64,000 nt of DNA from NCBI GenBank assembly GCA_017475235.1, contig JAFVGA010000020.1, positions 43,769 to 107,768 on the forward strand. Direction: 5' to 3'. Below, piece after piece: positions 35,747-44,708 of this stretch. The notes beneath the pieces were generated by a model. That model did not search any database. It was not told the DNA's origin and worked only from the letters and a program-made list of their open reading frames with translations. Position 1 is the stretch's first letter. The number at the start of each line of letters is the position of its first letter. The DNA comes from Eubacterium sp. (GTDB lineage Bacteria > Bacillota > Clostridia > Lachnospirales > Lachnospiraceae). A program made the position numbers and the translations under genes.

Positions 35747-36651
35747 GCTTTAACCTTTACCTTCTTTAGTTTATTTTTAAGGTTCTTCTTTACTGTACTA
35801 TTATGTAATTTACTTACTAATCTCTTTGCTCTTGCTATTTCATTTGAAGTTCTAAACTTCTTTGCATACTTAACAGCTTTCTTTGCCTTCTTCTCGGACT
35901 TGAGTTCTTTCTTTATATATTTATAAACTTTCTTGTGCCAAACCCTGTAGCCCTTCATTGTGATATGTACATACTTATCACTCGTATACTTCTTCGCAAG
36001 TCCACCTGACTTATCTTTGAGCGGAGTCGTAATATCTATATAATAAACATCTTTCCTCTTTTTGCAATACTTTTCTAGATTCTTGTTTAGCTTGTTTACA
36101 TGCTTATTGTTTAGACGCGACTTCTCTCCACCTTTGTAAACTGGAGGCATACTCTCAATGTAGATCACAATGCCTTTATTTGTCTTTTGCATCGACTTGA
36201 TGTACTTCTTATATCTTTGGAAAACTTTTTTGTGACCTTCAAACAGATCGTTAGTTCCCATGTTGATGAAAACTCGTTTAACCTTTGCTTTCTTAACTAC
36301 TTTTCTGGCTGGACCTTTGTATCCTTTATATGAAATGCTATACTTACCACCCTTATCATTCGTGAATGAGTAACAACCCTTCACCAACATCTTTGGATGC
36401 CCCATATACTTCTTGCCCTCGTGATTCATATAAATCTTTTGCCCAAGTCCAATCGAACTTCCAATGAAAGCAGACTTTTTAAAGAACTTCTTCATTTCCT
36501 TTTTGGATACTTTTGATTTGATTTTCTTTAGCGGCTTTTGTTTTGTTACTGTCTTTGGCGCAGTGGTTGGTTGTTCCGCAGCGCTAACAGCACCAAATGA
36601 AACTGCTGCTGTTATGATAATTATTAATGATAGTTGTTTGAGTAATCTCAT
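35743..36651 (-). CDS. Secreted SGNH/GDSL-type hydrolase
   Basis: 302 residues: signal peptide (1-25, VSAAEQ), linker, an SGNH domain with SAFIGSSIGLGQ (Ser nucleophile retained), FINMGTNDL (block III Asn) and SDKYVHITMKGY (Asp/His of block V), then a ~55-residue Lys/Arg-rich helical tail. Differs from the two Cys-variant SGNH proteins of this window in keeping the serine. Probably removes or transfers acyl groups on a surface polymer. Its stop overlaps the nadA start. Confidence 0.85.
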   Translation of the reverse strand: MRLLKQLSLIIIITAAVSFGAVSAAEQPTTAPKTVTKQKPLKKIKSKVSKKEMKKFFKKSAFIGSSIGLGQKIYMNHEGKKYMGHPKMLVKGCYSFTNDKGGKYSISYKGYKGPARKVVKKAKVKRVFINMGTNDLFEGHKKVFQRYKKYIKSMQKTNKGIVIYIESMPPVYKGGEKSRLNNKHVNKLNKNLEKYCKKRKDVYYIDITTPLKDKSGGLAKKYTSDKYVHITMKGYRVWHKKVYKYIKKELKSEKKAKKAVKYAKKFRTSNEIARAKRLVSKLHNSTVKKNLKNKLKKVKVKA

Positions 36652-36664
36652 TATTAGACCTTTT

Positions 36665-37504
36665 CTAGAATACTGCTACTTTACATGTATATTTTTTCTT
36701 TTTAAGTTTTGCTATAACCTTCGCTGTACCACGTTTCTTTGCATAAATAATTATTTTATTTTTTCCGGCCTTGTATATTTTCAAAACTTTTTTATTTGTA
36801 GTTTTCCATTTAACTTTCTTCTTTGAACCTTTAAACTTTAATATTCTCGTATGTCCTTTGTTCATTATAAACAGTTTTTTACTTAATCCTTTTTTCACTG
36901 TCACGTAGCTTCCACTCGTGCTTCTAAAATGGAAACCACTCACAGTAATGACAGTTGGGTGCTTTGCAGCAGCATCTGATCCTAATCTAGAATCTAACTT
37001 TTTGTTAGGTGCATATTTATATCTTACCTTAGCATCCTTGTCAGTTTTAACGCCTGCCCTATCTCCAAAATCGCCACCTATACCAAACCAGACAGCGTAA
37101 TCATTATACTTAGCAGTAAATGTCTCGTTTACTGTAACAGTTTTTCCTTTTTTACAGTTTAGCCATTTACCAAAATTCATTTTTTTACCATTAGTATTAC
37201 CAATCTTCACCCAAACCCACTTGTCTAGTTTTGTAGACTTAATAGTGAATTTAATGTTATATTGCTCGCCTTTCTTAATTGATAATCCCTTTCGGTATAC
37301 CTGACCACCCCAGCAGCCACCCCAACCAATGTCTGTAACTTTAACAGTCCAACCTGTTGATGAGTTTGATGTCATTTTAGCTCCCATGCCTTCATACCAG
37401 CCTTTATTAAGGCCAAAATATGAACTCCAAGCTTTAGCAGAAACCATATTAATGCTGCTTAGCATTAATGCTATTACACATATTAAACAAACAATCTTTT
37501 TCAT
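36665..37504 (-). CDS. Secreted carbohydrate-binding-like protein with BIG_2-type end
   Basis: 279 residues with a signal peptide (1-23). Residues ~25-165 look like a CBM4/9-type jelly roll: aromatic-rich WYEGMGAKMTS, WGGQVYRKGLSIKKGEQY, and an alternating strand pattern. The end is a Lys-rich BIG_2-like module (GSKKKVKWKTTNKKVLKI). No catalytic motif. Likely binds glycan at the cell surface; the CBM call is by pattern only. GGAGG before the ATG. Confidence 0.7.
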   Translation of the reverse strand: MKKIVCLICVIALMLSSINMVSAKAWSSYFGLNKGWYEGMGAKMTSNSSTGWTVKVTDIGWGGCWGGQVYRKGLSIKKGEQYNIKFTIKSTKLDKWVWVKIGNTNGKKMNFGKWLNCKKGKTVTVNETFTAKYNDYAVWFGIGGDFGDRAGVKTDKDAKVRYKYAPNKKLDSRLGSDAAAKHPTVITVSGFHFRSTSGSYVTVKKGLSKKLFIMNKGHTRILKFKGSKKKVKWKTTNKKVLKIYKAGKNKIIIYAKKRGTAKVIAKLKKKKYTCKVAVF

Positions 37505-37527
37505 AACGCATCCTCCATTTAAACAAA

Positions 37528-39618
37528 TTATACCACACTGTTTTTTATTATTTCGTACATATCCATAAAGGCAATGTCATTTTCTTTTGCAAACTTTGCC
37601 ACATCCTCATACTCAGGATAATATACATCCTCGCCTCTAATCTCTACAACTTTAACTCTAGCTTTTCCAAATTCAGTATCAACTTCAATAATCTCTCTTG
37701 GCAAAACCTTTCTGTCCATTCTGAAAGTCTTTATTCCAATAGTTGTTGTTTCTCTGAAAATGATTTCAGACATTTTATCTGTTTCGTCTTCTTCGCAGAG
37801 GACTCTTAGGGTCCAACCTGGACGTTTTTTCTTCATATAACATGGCATAAAGTGAGCGTCTTTCGCTCCTGCTTCCATTAGTCTTTCCACGCAGTAAGCC
37901 AAAGCCTCACTTGGACAATCATCCACTGTGGCATCTAGCATATATACTTTCTCTTCATTTTCGATAATCATTGCTCGTAGGATACTTGGAAGTTCATACT
38001 CCCTCTTGCCAGCGCCGTATCCAGTTTTAACGATATCGAACTGCTGAGGGAGAACGTCTCTATTGCTAACTGCTGCCACAATAGCTGCTCCAGTTGGAGT
38101 TATAAACTCACCCTCGTACTCTGTTATATTTAATTTAATATTATATCTTTCTACTATATTAATAACCGCTGGCACCGGAATCGGGAGCACACCGTGTGCA
38201 CATCTAACTGTTCCTGTTCCTTCAGTAAGTTTTGTAACAATAACATCCCCCACATCTAGATAGTCTAAACAAAATGCTACAGCGATTATATCTACTATGG
38301 AATCAACTGCTCCCACCTCGTGGAAATGTACAGAGTCTTTATTTGTTCCGTGAGCCTTCGCCTCGGCCTCGGCAATAATTTCAAATATTCTTGCCGCAAT
38401 CCAATTTGCATTCTCAGACAGATTTGTTAAATCAACAATATTCATTATATCTTCCAAATGTCTGTGCTCGTGATGGTGTTCCTCCACTTCCTTGTCGCCG
38501 TGTAGGTATTCCATATCATGATCGTGATTGTCTTCATCCAAAATCACATTGAAGTCCATACAATCTAGACCTGCTTTTTTAACTCTGCTAATCTCCACTT
38601 TAAATCCTTCAATTGGAATTGAGTTTAAGCATTCCATCAGAGCATCTTCTGGCACACCCAAATCCAAAAGTGCAGCCACAGTCATATCACCGCTGATTCC
38701 AGCCGCACACTCTAGATATAAAGTTTTCTTTTCATCTGCTTTTCCCATAATCTCTCCAAATACTGTATCCAATATTAAATCTACTTTATCCTCTTCGGTT
38801 TCATTCATATGTCCCTTTTTATATCCCTTAGGATCTAGCCTTACATTATCAAAACCTATCTCTTTTAGTTTTTTAATGACTTCTTCTTTGTTTTTGAACA
38901 GTTTCCCAACTTTATCTTTTCTTACTTCGACACTAGCATCGTTCCCAATCATTCTTACTCTTACTTGGCTAGCGCCTCTTTCAAGTAAATACTGTTCTGC
39001 TTCCTCTATCATCTTAAGTTTTTCTTCTGTTATTTCTTCGCCCACTTTAATTCGAGTCGCAAGACATGGACTCGAAGATTTATAAGCTGCTTTTAATCCA
39101 TACTCTTGAAGTCCTTGTCTTATTTCTTCTTTAGTTAAAAAGGCATCCATTAAAGGGCTAGTGATTTTCAATTCAGAAAGTGCTTTTAATCCCGGCCTAT
39201 AATCATCTATATCGTCAAAGTTTGATCCCTCTACCACTTTAGTAATATTGTGTTTCTTTGCCACTTCTATGATTTTTTCAAAAAGAGCTCTCTTGCAGTA
39301 ATAGCACTTATCTTTTTTATTCTCTTGTAATTCTGGAATATCCAACTGATTAACCTTTATTACTTCATATTTAATATCATATTCGTTACAGAAATCTACA
39401 GCATCTATCAAATCTCTCTCGGGCATTGCACTTCCATTTACAATTATTGCCACAACTTTATCATCCAAAATTTGTTTTGCTGTATACAAAAGAAATGTGG
39501 AATCAACTCCTCCAGAAAAAGCGACTGCCACACCTCCATGTTCTTTAAACTGTTTAATTATATTTTCGAGCATTTCGATTTTGTCTTCATACTCTGAAAA
39601 TAAAGGAATCATCTTCAT
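37528..39618 (-). CDS. LarE-LarC fusion, nickel-pincer nucleotide cofactor biosynthesis
   Basis: 696 residues in one frame. Residues 1-~275 are LarE: PP-loop VAFSGGVDSTFLLY, a CYYC pair (105/108) and SSPCLATRI with Cys185, the three-Cys type thought to carry an Fe-S cluster rather than the single sacrificial Cys. Residues ~295-696 are LarC with LECAAGISGDM, a His-rich insert (about 380-400), VHFHEVGAVDSIVDI and YGAGKREYELP. Some species need a ribosomal frameshift between LarC1 and LarC2; here LarC is unbroken. Installs sulfur and nickel on the LarB product. Overlaps larB by ATGA. No LarA-type racemase is visible. Confidence 0.93.
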   Translation of the reverse strand: MKMIPLFSEYEDKIEMLENIIKQFKEHGGVAVAFSGGVDSTFLLYTAKQILDDKVVAIIVNGSAMPERDLIDAVDFCNEYDIKYEVIKVNQLDIPELQENKKDKCYYCKRALFEKIIEVAKKHNITKVVEGSNFDDIDDYRPGLKALSELKITSPLMDAFLTKEEIRQGLQEYGLKAAYKSSSPCLATRIKVGEEITEEKLKMIEEAEQYLLERGASQVRVRMIGNDASVEVRKDKVGKLFKNKEEVIKKLKEIGFDNVRLDPKGYKKGHMNETEEDKVDLILDTVFGEIMGKADEKKTLYLECAAGISGDMTVAALLDLGVPEDALMECLNSIPIEGFKVEISRVKKAGLDCMDFNVILDEDNHDHDMEYLHGDKEVEEHHHEHRHLEDIMNIVDLTNLSENANWIAARIFEIIAEAEAKAHGTNKDSVHFHEVGAVDSIVDIIAVAFCLDYLDVGDVIVTKLTEGTGTVRCAHGVLPIPVPAVINIVERYNIKLNITEYEGEFITPTGAAIVAAVSNRDVLPQQFDIVKTGYGAGKREYELPSILRAMIIENEEKVYMLDATVDDCPSEALAYCVERLMEAGAKDAHFMPCYMKKKRPGWTLRVLCEEDETDKMSEIIFRETTTIGIKTFRMDRKVLPREIIEVDTEFGKARVKVVEIRGEDVYYPEYEDVAKFAKENDIAFMDMYEIIKNSVV

Positions 39619-40286
39619 TCTTCCGCCAATCTATTTATTTGAGCAGCGCTGTACGCTGCACCATATCCGTTATCAATGTTTACGACTGTCACTCCGTTCG
39701 CGCATGAGTTAATCATTGTGAGTAATGCTGAGAGACCTTCGAAGGAGGCGCCATATCCAACAGATGTTGGAACTGCTATAACAGGATTTTTAACTAGGCC
39801 TGCTATCACGCTTGCAAGTGCCCCTTCCATTCCAGCAATTGCAATCACAACATTCGCCTGTCGAATCTCATCTTCCTTGTCGAGAAGTCTGTGGATTCCG
39901 CTCACTCCCACATCGTAGATGCGGTTAACTTTCGCTCCAAGGAATTCTGCAGTCTGCGCTGCTTCCTCAGCCACATTTATATCAGCCGTGCCAGCTGTCA
40001 CAATCGCAATGTTTCCGATTAGTTCTTTTTCTTTTTCAACTTTTAGGATTCTAGAAGTCTCGTCGTACTCCACTTCTGGAATAATCTCTTTTACTAAATC
40101 ATACTGATGACTGCTTGCTCTAGTTCCAAGCACTTGTCCGTTTTGCTCGTAGAGTCTTCTGAAGATTTTTACTAAATGCTCATCCTCTTTGCCTTCGCAG
40201 AAAACTACCTCCGCCACATTTTGGCGAAGTTCTCTGTCGGTATCTAGTTTTGCGAAGTCCATTTCTTCGTATGATTTATCTGACAT
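39615..40286 (-). CDS. larB: Nickel-pincer cofactor biosynthesis protein LarB
   Basis: 223 residues of the AIR-carboxylase-like LarB type: LGTRASSHQYDLV, IAIVTAGTADINVAEEAA, YDVGVSGIHRLL and VPTSVGYGASFEG. Carboxylates and hydrolyses nicotinic acid adenine dinucleotide to start the pincer cofactor. Translationally coupled to the LarE-LarC gene, and the ATG follows the stop of the small membrane protein gene with no gap. Confidence 0.95.
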   Translation of the reverse strand: MSDKSYEEMDFAKLDTDRELRQNVAEVVFCEGKEDEHLVKIFRRLYEQNGQVLGTRASSHQYDLVKEIIPEVEYDETSRILKVEKEKELIGNIAIVTAGTADINVAEEAAQTAEFLGAKVNRIYDVGVSGIHRLLDKEDEIRQANVVIAIAGMEGALASVIAGLVKNPVIAVPTSVGYGASFEGLSALLTMINSCANGVTVVNIDNGYGAAYSAAQINRLAEE

Positions 40287-40607
40287 TTATTCCTCTTCAT
40301 CCTCTGACATTTTGCGGATTACACCCTTAGGATCTTTCACTAGCAAGATAACTAACCATATGATTAGTCCTAGTGCGATAATTGAAACTCCTAGGTATGT
40401 ATCATTTAGCATATCCCTAGCTGGTGGTGTGAAGTATTTTATACCTACTTCGCTGTAGTCCATAATGGCGTCTGCTAGCCACATAATTGATGCGCCCCAA
40501 TACATTAACGCTAGAATTCCTACGTAGAATTTTCTAGTGATAGGCGCGCCAACATACCACACAACTGTGCTTATGATTGCTGCAAATATTGTTATAACTA
40601 ATGCCAT
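40287..40607 (-). CDS. Small membrane protein in the Lar operon
   Basis: 106 residues with three hydrophobic segments (about 1-22, 27-48 and 70-90) and an acidic C-terminus ending MSEDEEE. No domain recognised. The stop abuts the larB start, and a single base separates it from the gene before, so expression is tied to the cofactor genes. Possible role in nickel or substrate transport is inference only. Confidence 0.72.
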   Translation of the reverse strand: MALVITIFAAIISTVVWYVGAPITRKFYVGILALMYWGASIMWLADAIMDYSEVGIKYFTPPARDMLNDTYLGVSIIALGLIIWLVILLVKDPKGVIRKMSEDEEE

Positions 40608-40608
40608 C

Positions 40609-40974
40609 TTAAGCCTCCTTCACTTCCTTAGCTGATTTCTTCTCAGCAAAGTGAACTACTACTAGCATTCCAATCCAAACCACAGTGATAAGTGCTGCCA
40701 TCAACACTCCGTTTGTTGCCATCTCGTGGAACATCGCTGCTCTATCCTTTGGATCAACTGCATTAGTGAGGAATGGGAAGTAAGGAACTACCTCTCCATG
40801 CCAAACGTGCTCAAACGCTAGAAGGATTGCTCCAAATCCTGACATCTTTACTAGCCATCCTAGTTTTGTTGAAAATGGAATCTTTCCACTCTCTTTCTTT
40901 TCGTGTTTCTTTACACCCTTTTTGCTTACTCCTGCAATAACTGCTTCAGCAGCTGGTACTAAAAAACAAGCCAT
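40609..40974 (-). CDS. Small membrane protein in the Lar operon
   Basis: 121 residues: N-terminal hydrophobic MACFLVPAAEAVIAGV, a basic loop, then two helices around residues 40-60 and 90-110. Between them a FEHVWHGEVVPYFPF stretch has two His near the membrane. Not recognised. A TATAAT (40995-41000) lies just upstream with GGAGAATTATT before the ATG, so the Lar group may have its own weak promoter here. Confidence 0.72.
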   Translation of the reverse strand: MACFLVPAAEAVIAGVSKKGVKKHEKKESGKIPFSTKLGWLVKMSGFGAILLAFEHVWHGEVVPYFPFLTNAVDPKDRAAMFHEMATNGVLMAALITVVWIGMLVVVHFAEKKSAKEVKEA

Positions 40975-41035
40975 AATAATTCTCCTTTATATTTATTATA
41001 AAATCTTAAGCTTATCTTTTCTGTCTAAATTGATT

Positions 41036-41812
41036 TTATTTCGTTGATAGTTCGTCTGAGTACTTCTTGATTGCTTTTGCAACTTCCTTAGTAGTTGAAA
41101 CATTCCAGTGAGCTCCGTCACCCGGATTTGCATCTTTCTTTAATTTTCCGTTCTCGTCCTCGAGCAAATATCTAATATCATAATAATATACATCGTCCGT
41201 CTTGTCTGCATATTTTTTAAGTGCGTCGTTGTAGTTTCTAATCTGTGCATTTGTTCCGTATCCATCTAATCCGTCTTTTGCAACTGGTGGAAGTGAAACG
41301 ATAACTATTTTGACATTTGGATTAACACTCTTTAAAGCCTTTCTCATTTCTTTGTAATGCTTAACTGTGATTTGTGGAGTGTCATTTTCTGTCTCATTCA
41401 TTCCGCAAAGGAAGAATACTTGATCTGGTTTATAAGACGCAGTCTTTTCAAGTGGAGTTATTGATTGTCCACCTTCATTTATAAATGGATCATCCAAAAG
41501 CGCCCCCGTCAAAACACCAATCTTATAAATATACTCTGTGCCCTTTGGCAACAAATCTTTACAGTAGTTTTTGAAGTCTTCCACGTAGCACTCGCCCACG
41601 ATAACAGTCTTTCGTGGTTTAGGTTTTGCTGTGGTTGTCTCTTTTACTGTAGTAACCTCTGTCTTTGTCGCCTTCGCTGTCTCTTTAGGCTCATCTTTCT
41701 TGCCACAAGAAACGCACGCGATAATAATGACTACTATCACAACCGCTACAGCTGCTAGTATCAATCTGTTTCTTCTTACTGTTTTGATTCTCTCTTCTCT
41801 CTTATCCGTCAT
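41036..41812 (-). CDS. Exported SGNH-type lipoprotein with cysteine at the nucleophile position
   Basis: 258 residues. A basic start is followed by a hydrophobic stretch ending VVIIIACVSC, compatible with a lipobox (IIAC) or a membrane anchor, then a Thr-rich linker. The SGNH domain reads IVGECYVEDF, with Cys75 instead of Ser in block I, FLCGMNET in block III and GDGAHWNV in block V. Matches 32081-33094 along the whole domain, including VYYYDIRYLL against VFYYSRYRKL. Ten bases downstream of uvrA. Confidence 0.82.
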   Translation of the reverse strand: MTDKREERIKTVRRNRLILAAVAVVIVVIIIACVSCGKKDEPKETAKATKTEVTTVKETTTAKPKPRKTVIVGECYVEDFKNYCKDLLPKGTEYIYKIGVLTGALLDDPFINEGGQSITPLEKTASYKPDQVFFLCGMNETENDTPQITVKHYKEMRKALKSVNPNVKIVIVSLPPVAKDGLDGYGTNAQIRNYNDALKKYADKTDDVYYYDIRYLLEDENGKLKKDANPGDGAHWNVSTTKEVAKAIKKYSDELSTK

Positions 41813-41822
41813 TTTTCTTCCT

Positions 41823-44708
41823 CTACTTCTTCTTTAATTCTTTTCTTATATATTTTGCTGTGTAACTTGTCTTGTGTTTAGCTACCTCTTCAGGAGTTCC
41901 GCTAACAACAATCGTTCCACCTCTGTCTCCTCCGTCAGGTCCCATGTCGATGATATAGTCGGCCACTTTTATCACATCCAAGTTGTGCTCGATCACAACT
42001 ACCGTGTTTCCACCTTCCACTAACTTGTGCAGTATCTTAACCAACTTGTTTACATCTGAGAAGTGAAGTCCTGTCGTTGGCTCGTCTAGCACATAAATTG
42101 TTCTTCCTGTACTTCTCTTACTTAGCTCAGTTGCAAGTTTGATTCTCTGTGCCTCACCACCCGACAATGTAGTAGATGGTTGACCAAGTTTTATATATCC
42201 AAGTCCTACGTCGTATAGAGTTTTAACTTTGGAATAAATCTTTGGCACGTTCTCGAAGAACTTCATCGCCTCTTCCACTGTCATCTCTAATACTTCATAG
42301 ATATTCTTGCCTTTATATTTTACTTCAAGTGTCTCTCTGTTGTAACGCTTTCCACCGCAGACTTCACAAGGTACATAAACGTCTGGTAGGAAGTGCATTT
42401 CAACTTTTAGAATACCGTCTCCGCTACAAGCTTCGCAGCGGCCGCCTTTCACGTTGAAGCTGAAACGACCTTTTTTGTAGCCGCGTTCCTTAGCATCCTT
42501 TGTCGAAGCAAACAAGTCACGGATATGATCAAACATTCCAGTGTAGGTGGCAGGATTTGAACGAGGAGTTCTGCCGATAGGCGACTGGTCGATGTTAATT
42601 ATCTTATCGAGCGCCTCTACTCCGTCAATTCCCTTGTGCTTTCCTGGCTTAGCCTGCGCCTTGTTTAGGTCGCGTGCAAGTCTCTTATACAAAATCTCGT
42701 TTACAAGCGAACTCTTTCCTGAACCAGAAACGCCAGTCACGCAAGTGAATACCCCTGTTGGGAAATCCACATCTATTTCTTTCAGGTTGTTCTCCTGTGC
42801 ACCTTTCACAGTAAGCCAACCAGTTGGTTTCCTTCTCTTCTTTGGAATCTTAATCTTCTTCTCACCACTTAAGTACTGACCAGTAAGTGACTTTGGATTA
42901 TTGATTATGTCTTCCACTTTACCTTCGGCCACCACGCGTCCTCCGTGAAGACCTGCTCGTGGGCCGATATCTATGATGTGGTCTGCCGCTCGCATTGTTT
43001 CTTCGTCGTGCTCGACCACAATGAGTGTATTTCCAATGTCTTTAAGTTTTTTGAGAGTCTTAAGAAGTTTTGCGTTGTCGTTTTGATGAAGGCCGATACT
43101 TGGCTCATCCATAATGTATGCAACGCCAACCAAACCTGAACCAATCTGAGTTGCAAGACGAATTCTTTGCGCCTCTCCACCAGACAGAGTTCCTGTGGCA
43201 CGAGAAAGTGTAAGGTACTCTAGTCCCACGTCCTGCAAGAATTGCAATCTTCCTTTAACTTCTTTTATAATCTCAGATCCAATCTTCTTCTGGATGCTGT
43301 TTAGTTTTGTTCTATCTAAATATTCAATTCCATCGCGAACTGGTAACTCTGTGAATTCAAAAATGTTTTTGTCACCAACCGTCACCGCCAAAGACTCCTT
43401 CTTAAGTCTCTGTCCCTGACAAACTGGACAAGGAGTTGTACTCATATACTCTTCGTATGCGAGTTTCATTCTTGTATTCCAAGCTTCTTTGTAGCGACGC
43501 TTTGTTGTCTCAATCAAGCCTTCGAACGCGAAGCGATACATTCCAGAGCCACGACGCGATGTGTATTCCACATCAAACTCTTCGCCCTTTGTACCATTAA
43601 TAATTATGTCTTGTATTTTCTTTGGATATTTCTCGAATGGAGTGTCCAAATCAAAACCATATTTCTCTGACAGTCCTACTAGCACCTGATGGTTGTAACT
43701 TCCTTTGTTTTTGGCATTCTGCCAGCCCATTACCTGAAGCGCACCTTCATTGATGCTAAGGCTTCTGTCAGGAATCATTAGATCTAGATCAAACTCCTGA
43801 TGAAAGCCAAGTCCGGAACACTCTGGGCATGCACCGAAAGGATTATTGAATGAAAAGCTTCTTGGCTGAATCTCATCAATACTGATTCCACAATCCATAC
43901 AAGCAAAATTCTGAGAATACATTGTGCGGTTTTCATTATCGTTTGTATTTGTTAGGGCTTTCTTTTTACCTTCTTGCTTTTTGCCCTTAACAATCTTTTC
44001 AATTACAACAAGACCATTTGCAAGTTTAAGTGCTGTCTCAACCGAATCAGTAAGACGAGCCTTAATTCCATCTCGAATGCTTAATCTGTCTATTACAATA
44101 TCGATATTGTTCTTTATATTTTTATCTAGAGTGATGTCATCTTCTAGTAGCATTACTTCGCCATTTACTACGGCACGTACATAGCCAGCCTTCTTAGCAG
44201 AATCTAGCACTTTTTCATGACGGCCTTTCTTGCCCCTAACAACTGGAGCAAGCACCATAAACTTTGTGCCCTCTTCTAGTTTAAGAATCTGATCTATTAT
44301 CTCATCGATAGTCTGTTTCTTTATTTCTTTTCCACACTTAGGACAGTGAGGAATTCCGATACGTGCGTATAAAAGACGAAGGTAATCGTAAATCTCTGTC
44401 ACTGTTCCAACTGTAGATCTTGGGTTTTTGTTTGTAGATTTTTGGTCGATAGAAATGGCAGGTGGTAGTCCTTCGATGCTCTCGACCGATGGTTTTTCCA
44501 TCTGACCTAAGAACTGGCGCGCGTAAGAAGACAAAGACTCCATGTAGCGTCTCTGTCCTTCAGCATAAACCGTATCAAAAGCTAAAGAAGATTTTCCTGA
44601 ACCTGAAAGTCCAGTCACAACCGTAAACTTATCGCGCGGAATGTTTACATTAATCTTCTTAAGGTTATGCTCTTTTGCTCCTTTGATTTTTATGTACTTA
44701 CTTGCCAT
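41823..44708 (-). CDS. uvrA: Excinuclease ABC subunit A (UvrA)
   Basis: 961 residues, normal for UvrA. Two ABC ATPase modules: Walker [15 protein letters not shown] near the start and [14 protein letters not shown] in the second half, signatures with [12 protein letters not shown] and [12 protein letters not shown], plus zinc-finger cysteines ([25 protein letters not shown]). Damage recognition in nucleotide excision repair with UvrB. Starts directly after the uvrB stop codon. Confidence 0.98.
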   Translation of the reverse strand: MASKYIKIKGAKEHNLKKINVNIPRDKFTVVTGLSGSGKSSLAFDTVYAEGQRRYMESLSSYARQFLGQMEKPSVESIEGLPPAISIDQKSTNKNPRSTVGTVTEIYDYLRLLYARIGIPHCPKCGKEIKKQTIDEIIDQILKLEEGTKFMVLAPVVRGKKGRHEKVLDSAKKAGYVRAVVNGEVMLLEDDITLDKNIKNNIDIVIDRLSIRDGIKARLTDSVETALKLANGLVVIEKIVKGKKQEGKKKALTNTNDNENRTMYSQNFACMDCGISIDEIQPRSFSFNNPFGACPECSGLGFHQEFDLDLMIPDRSLSINEGALQVMGWQNAKNKGSYNHQVLVGLSEKYGFDLDTPFEKYPKKIQDIIINGTKGEEFDVEYTSRRGSGMYRFAFEGLIETTKRRYKEAWNTRMKLAYEEYMSTTPCPVCQGQRLKKESLAVTVGDKNIFEFTELPVRDGIEYLDRTKLNSIQKKIGSEIIKEVKGRLQFLQDVGLEYLTLSRATGTLSGGEAQRIRLATQIGSGLVGVAYIMDEPSIGLHQNDNAKLLKTLKKLKDIGNTLIVVEHDEETMRAADHIIDIGPRAGLHGGRVVAEGKVEDIINNPKSLTGQYLSGEKKIKIPKKRRKPTGWLTVKGAQENNLKEIDVDFPTGVFTCVTGVSGSGKSSLVNEILYKRLARDLNKAQAKPGKHKGIDGVEALDKIINIDQSPIGRTPRSNPATYTGMFDHIRDLFASTKDAKERGYKKGRFSFNVKGGRCEACSGDGILKVEMHFLPDVYVPCEVCGGKRYNRETLEVKYKGKNIYEVLEMTVEEAMKFFENVPKIYSKVKTLYDVGLGYIKLGQPSTTLSGGEAQRIKLATELSKRSTGRTIYVLDEPTTGLHFSDVNKLVKILHKLVEGGNTVVVIEHNLDVIKVADYIIDMGPDGGDRGGTIVVSGTPEEVAKHKTSYTAKYIRKELKKK

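Noticed and set aside
37528-39618. Frameshift or assembly fusion between larE and larC
   Set aside because: The join is a continuous frame with a plausible linker around residues 275-295 and no internal stop, so a true fusion is the simpler reading.
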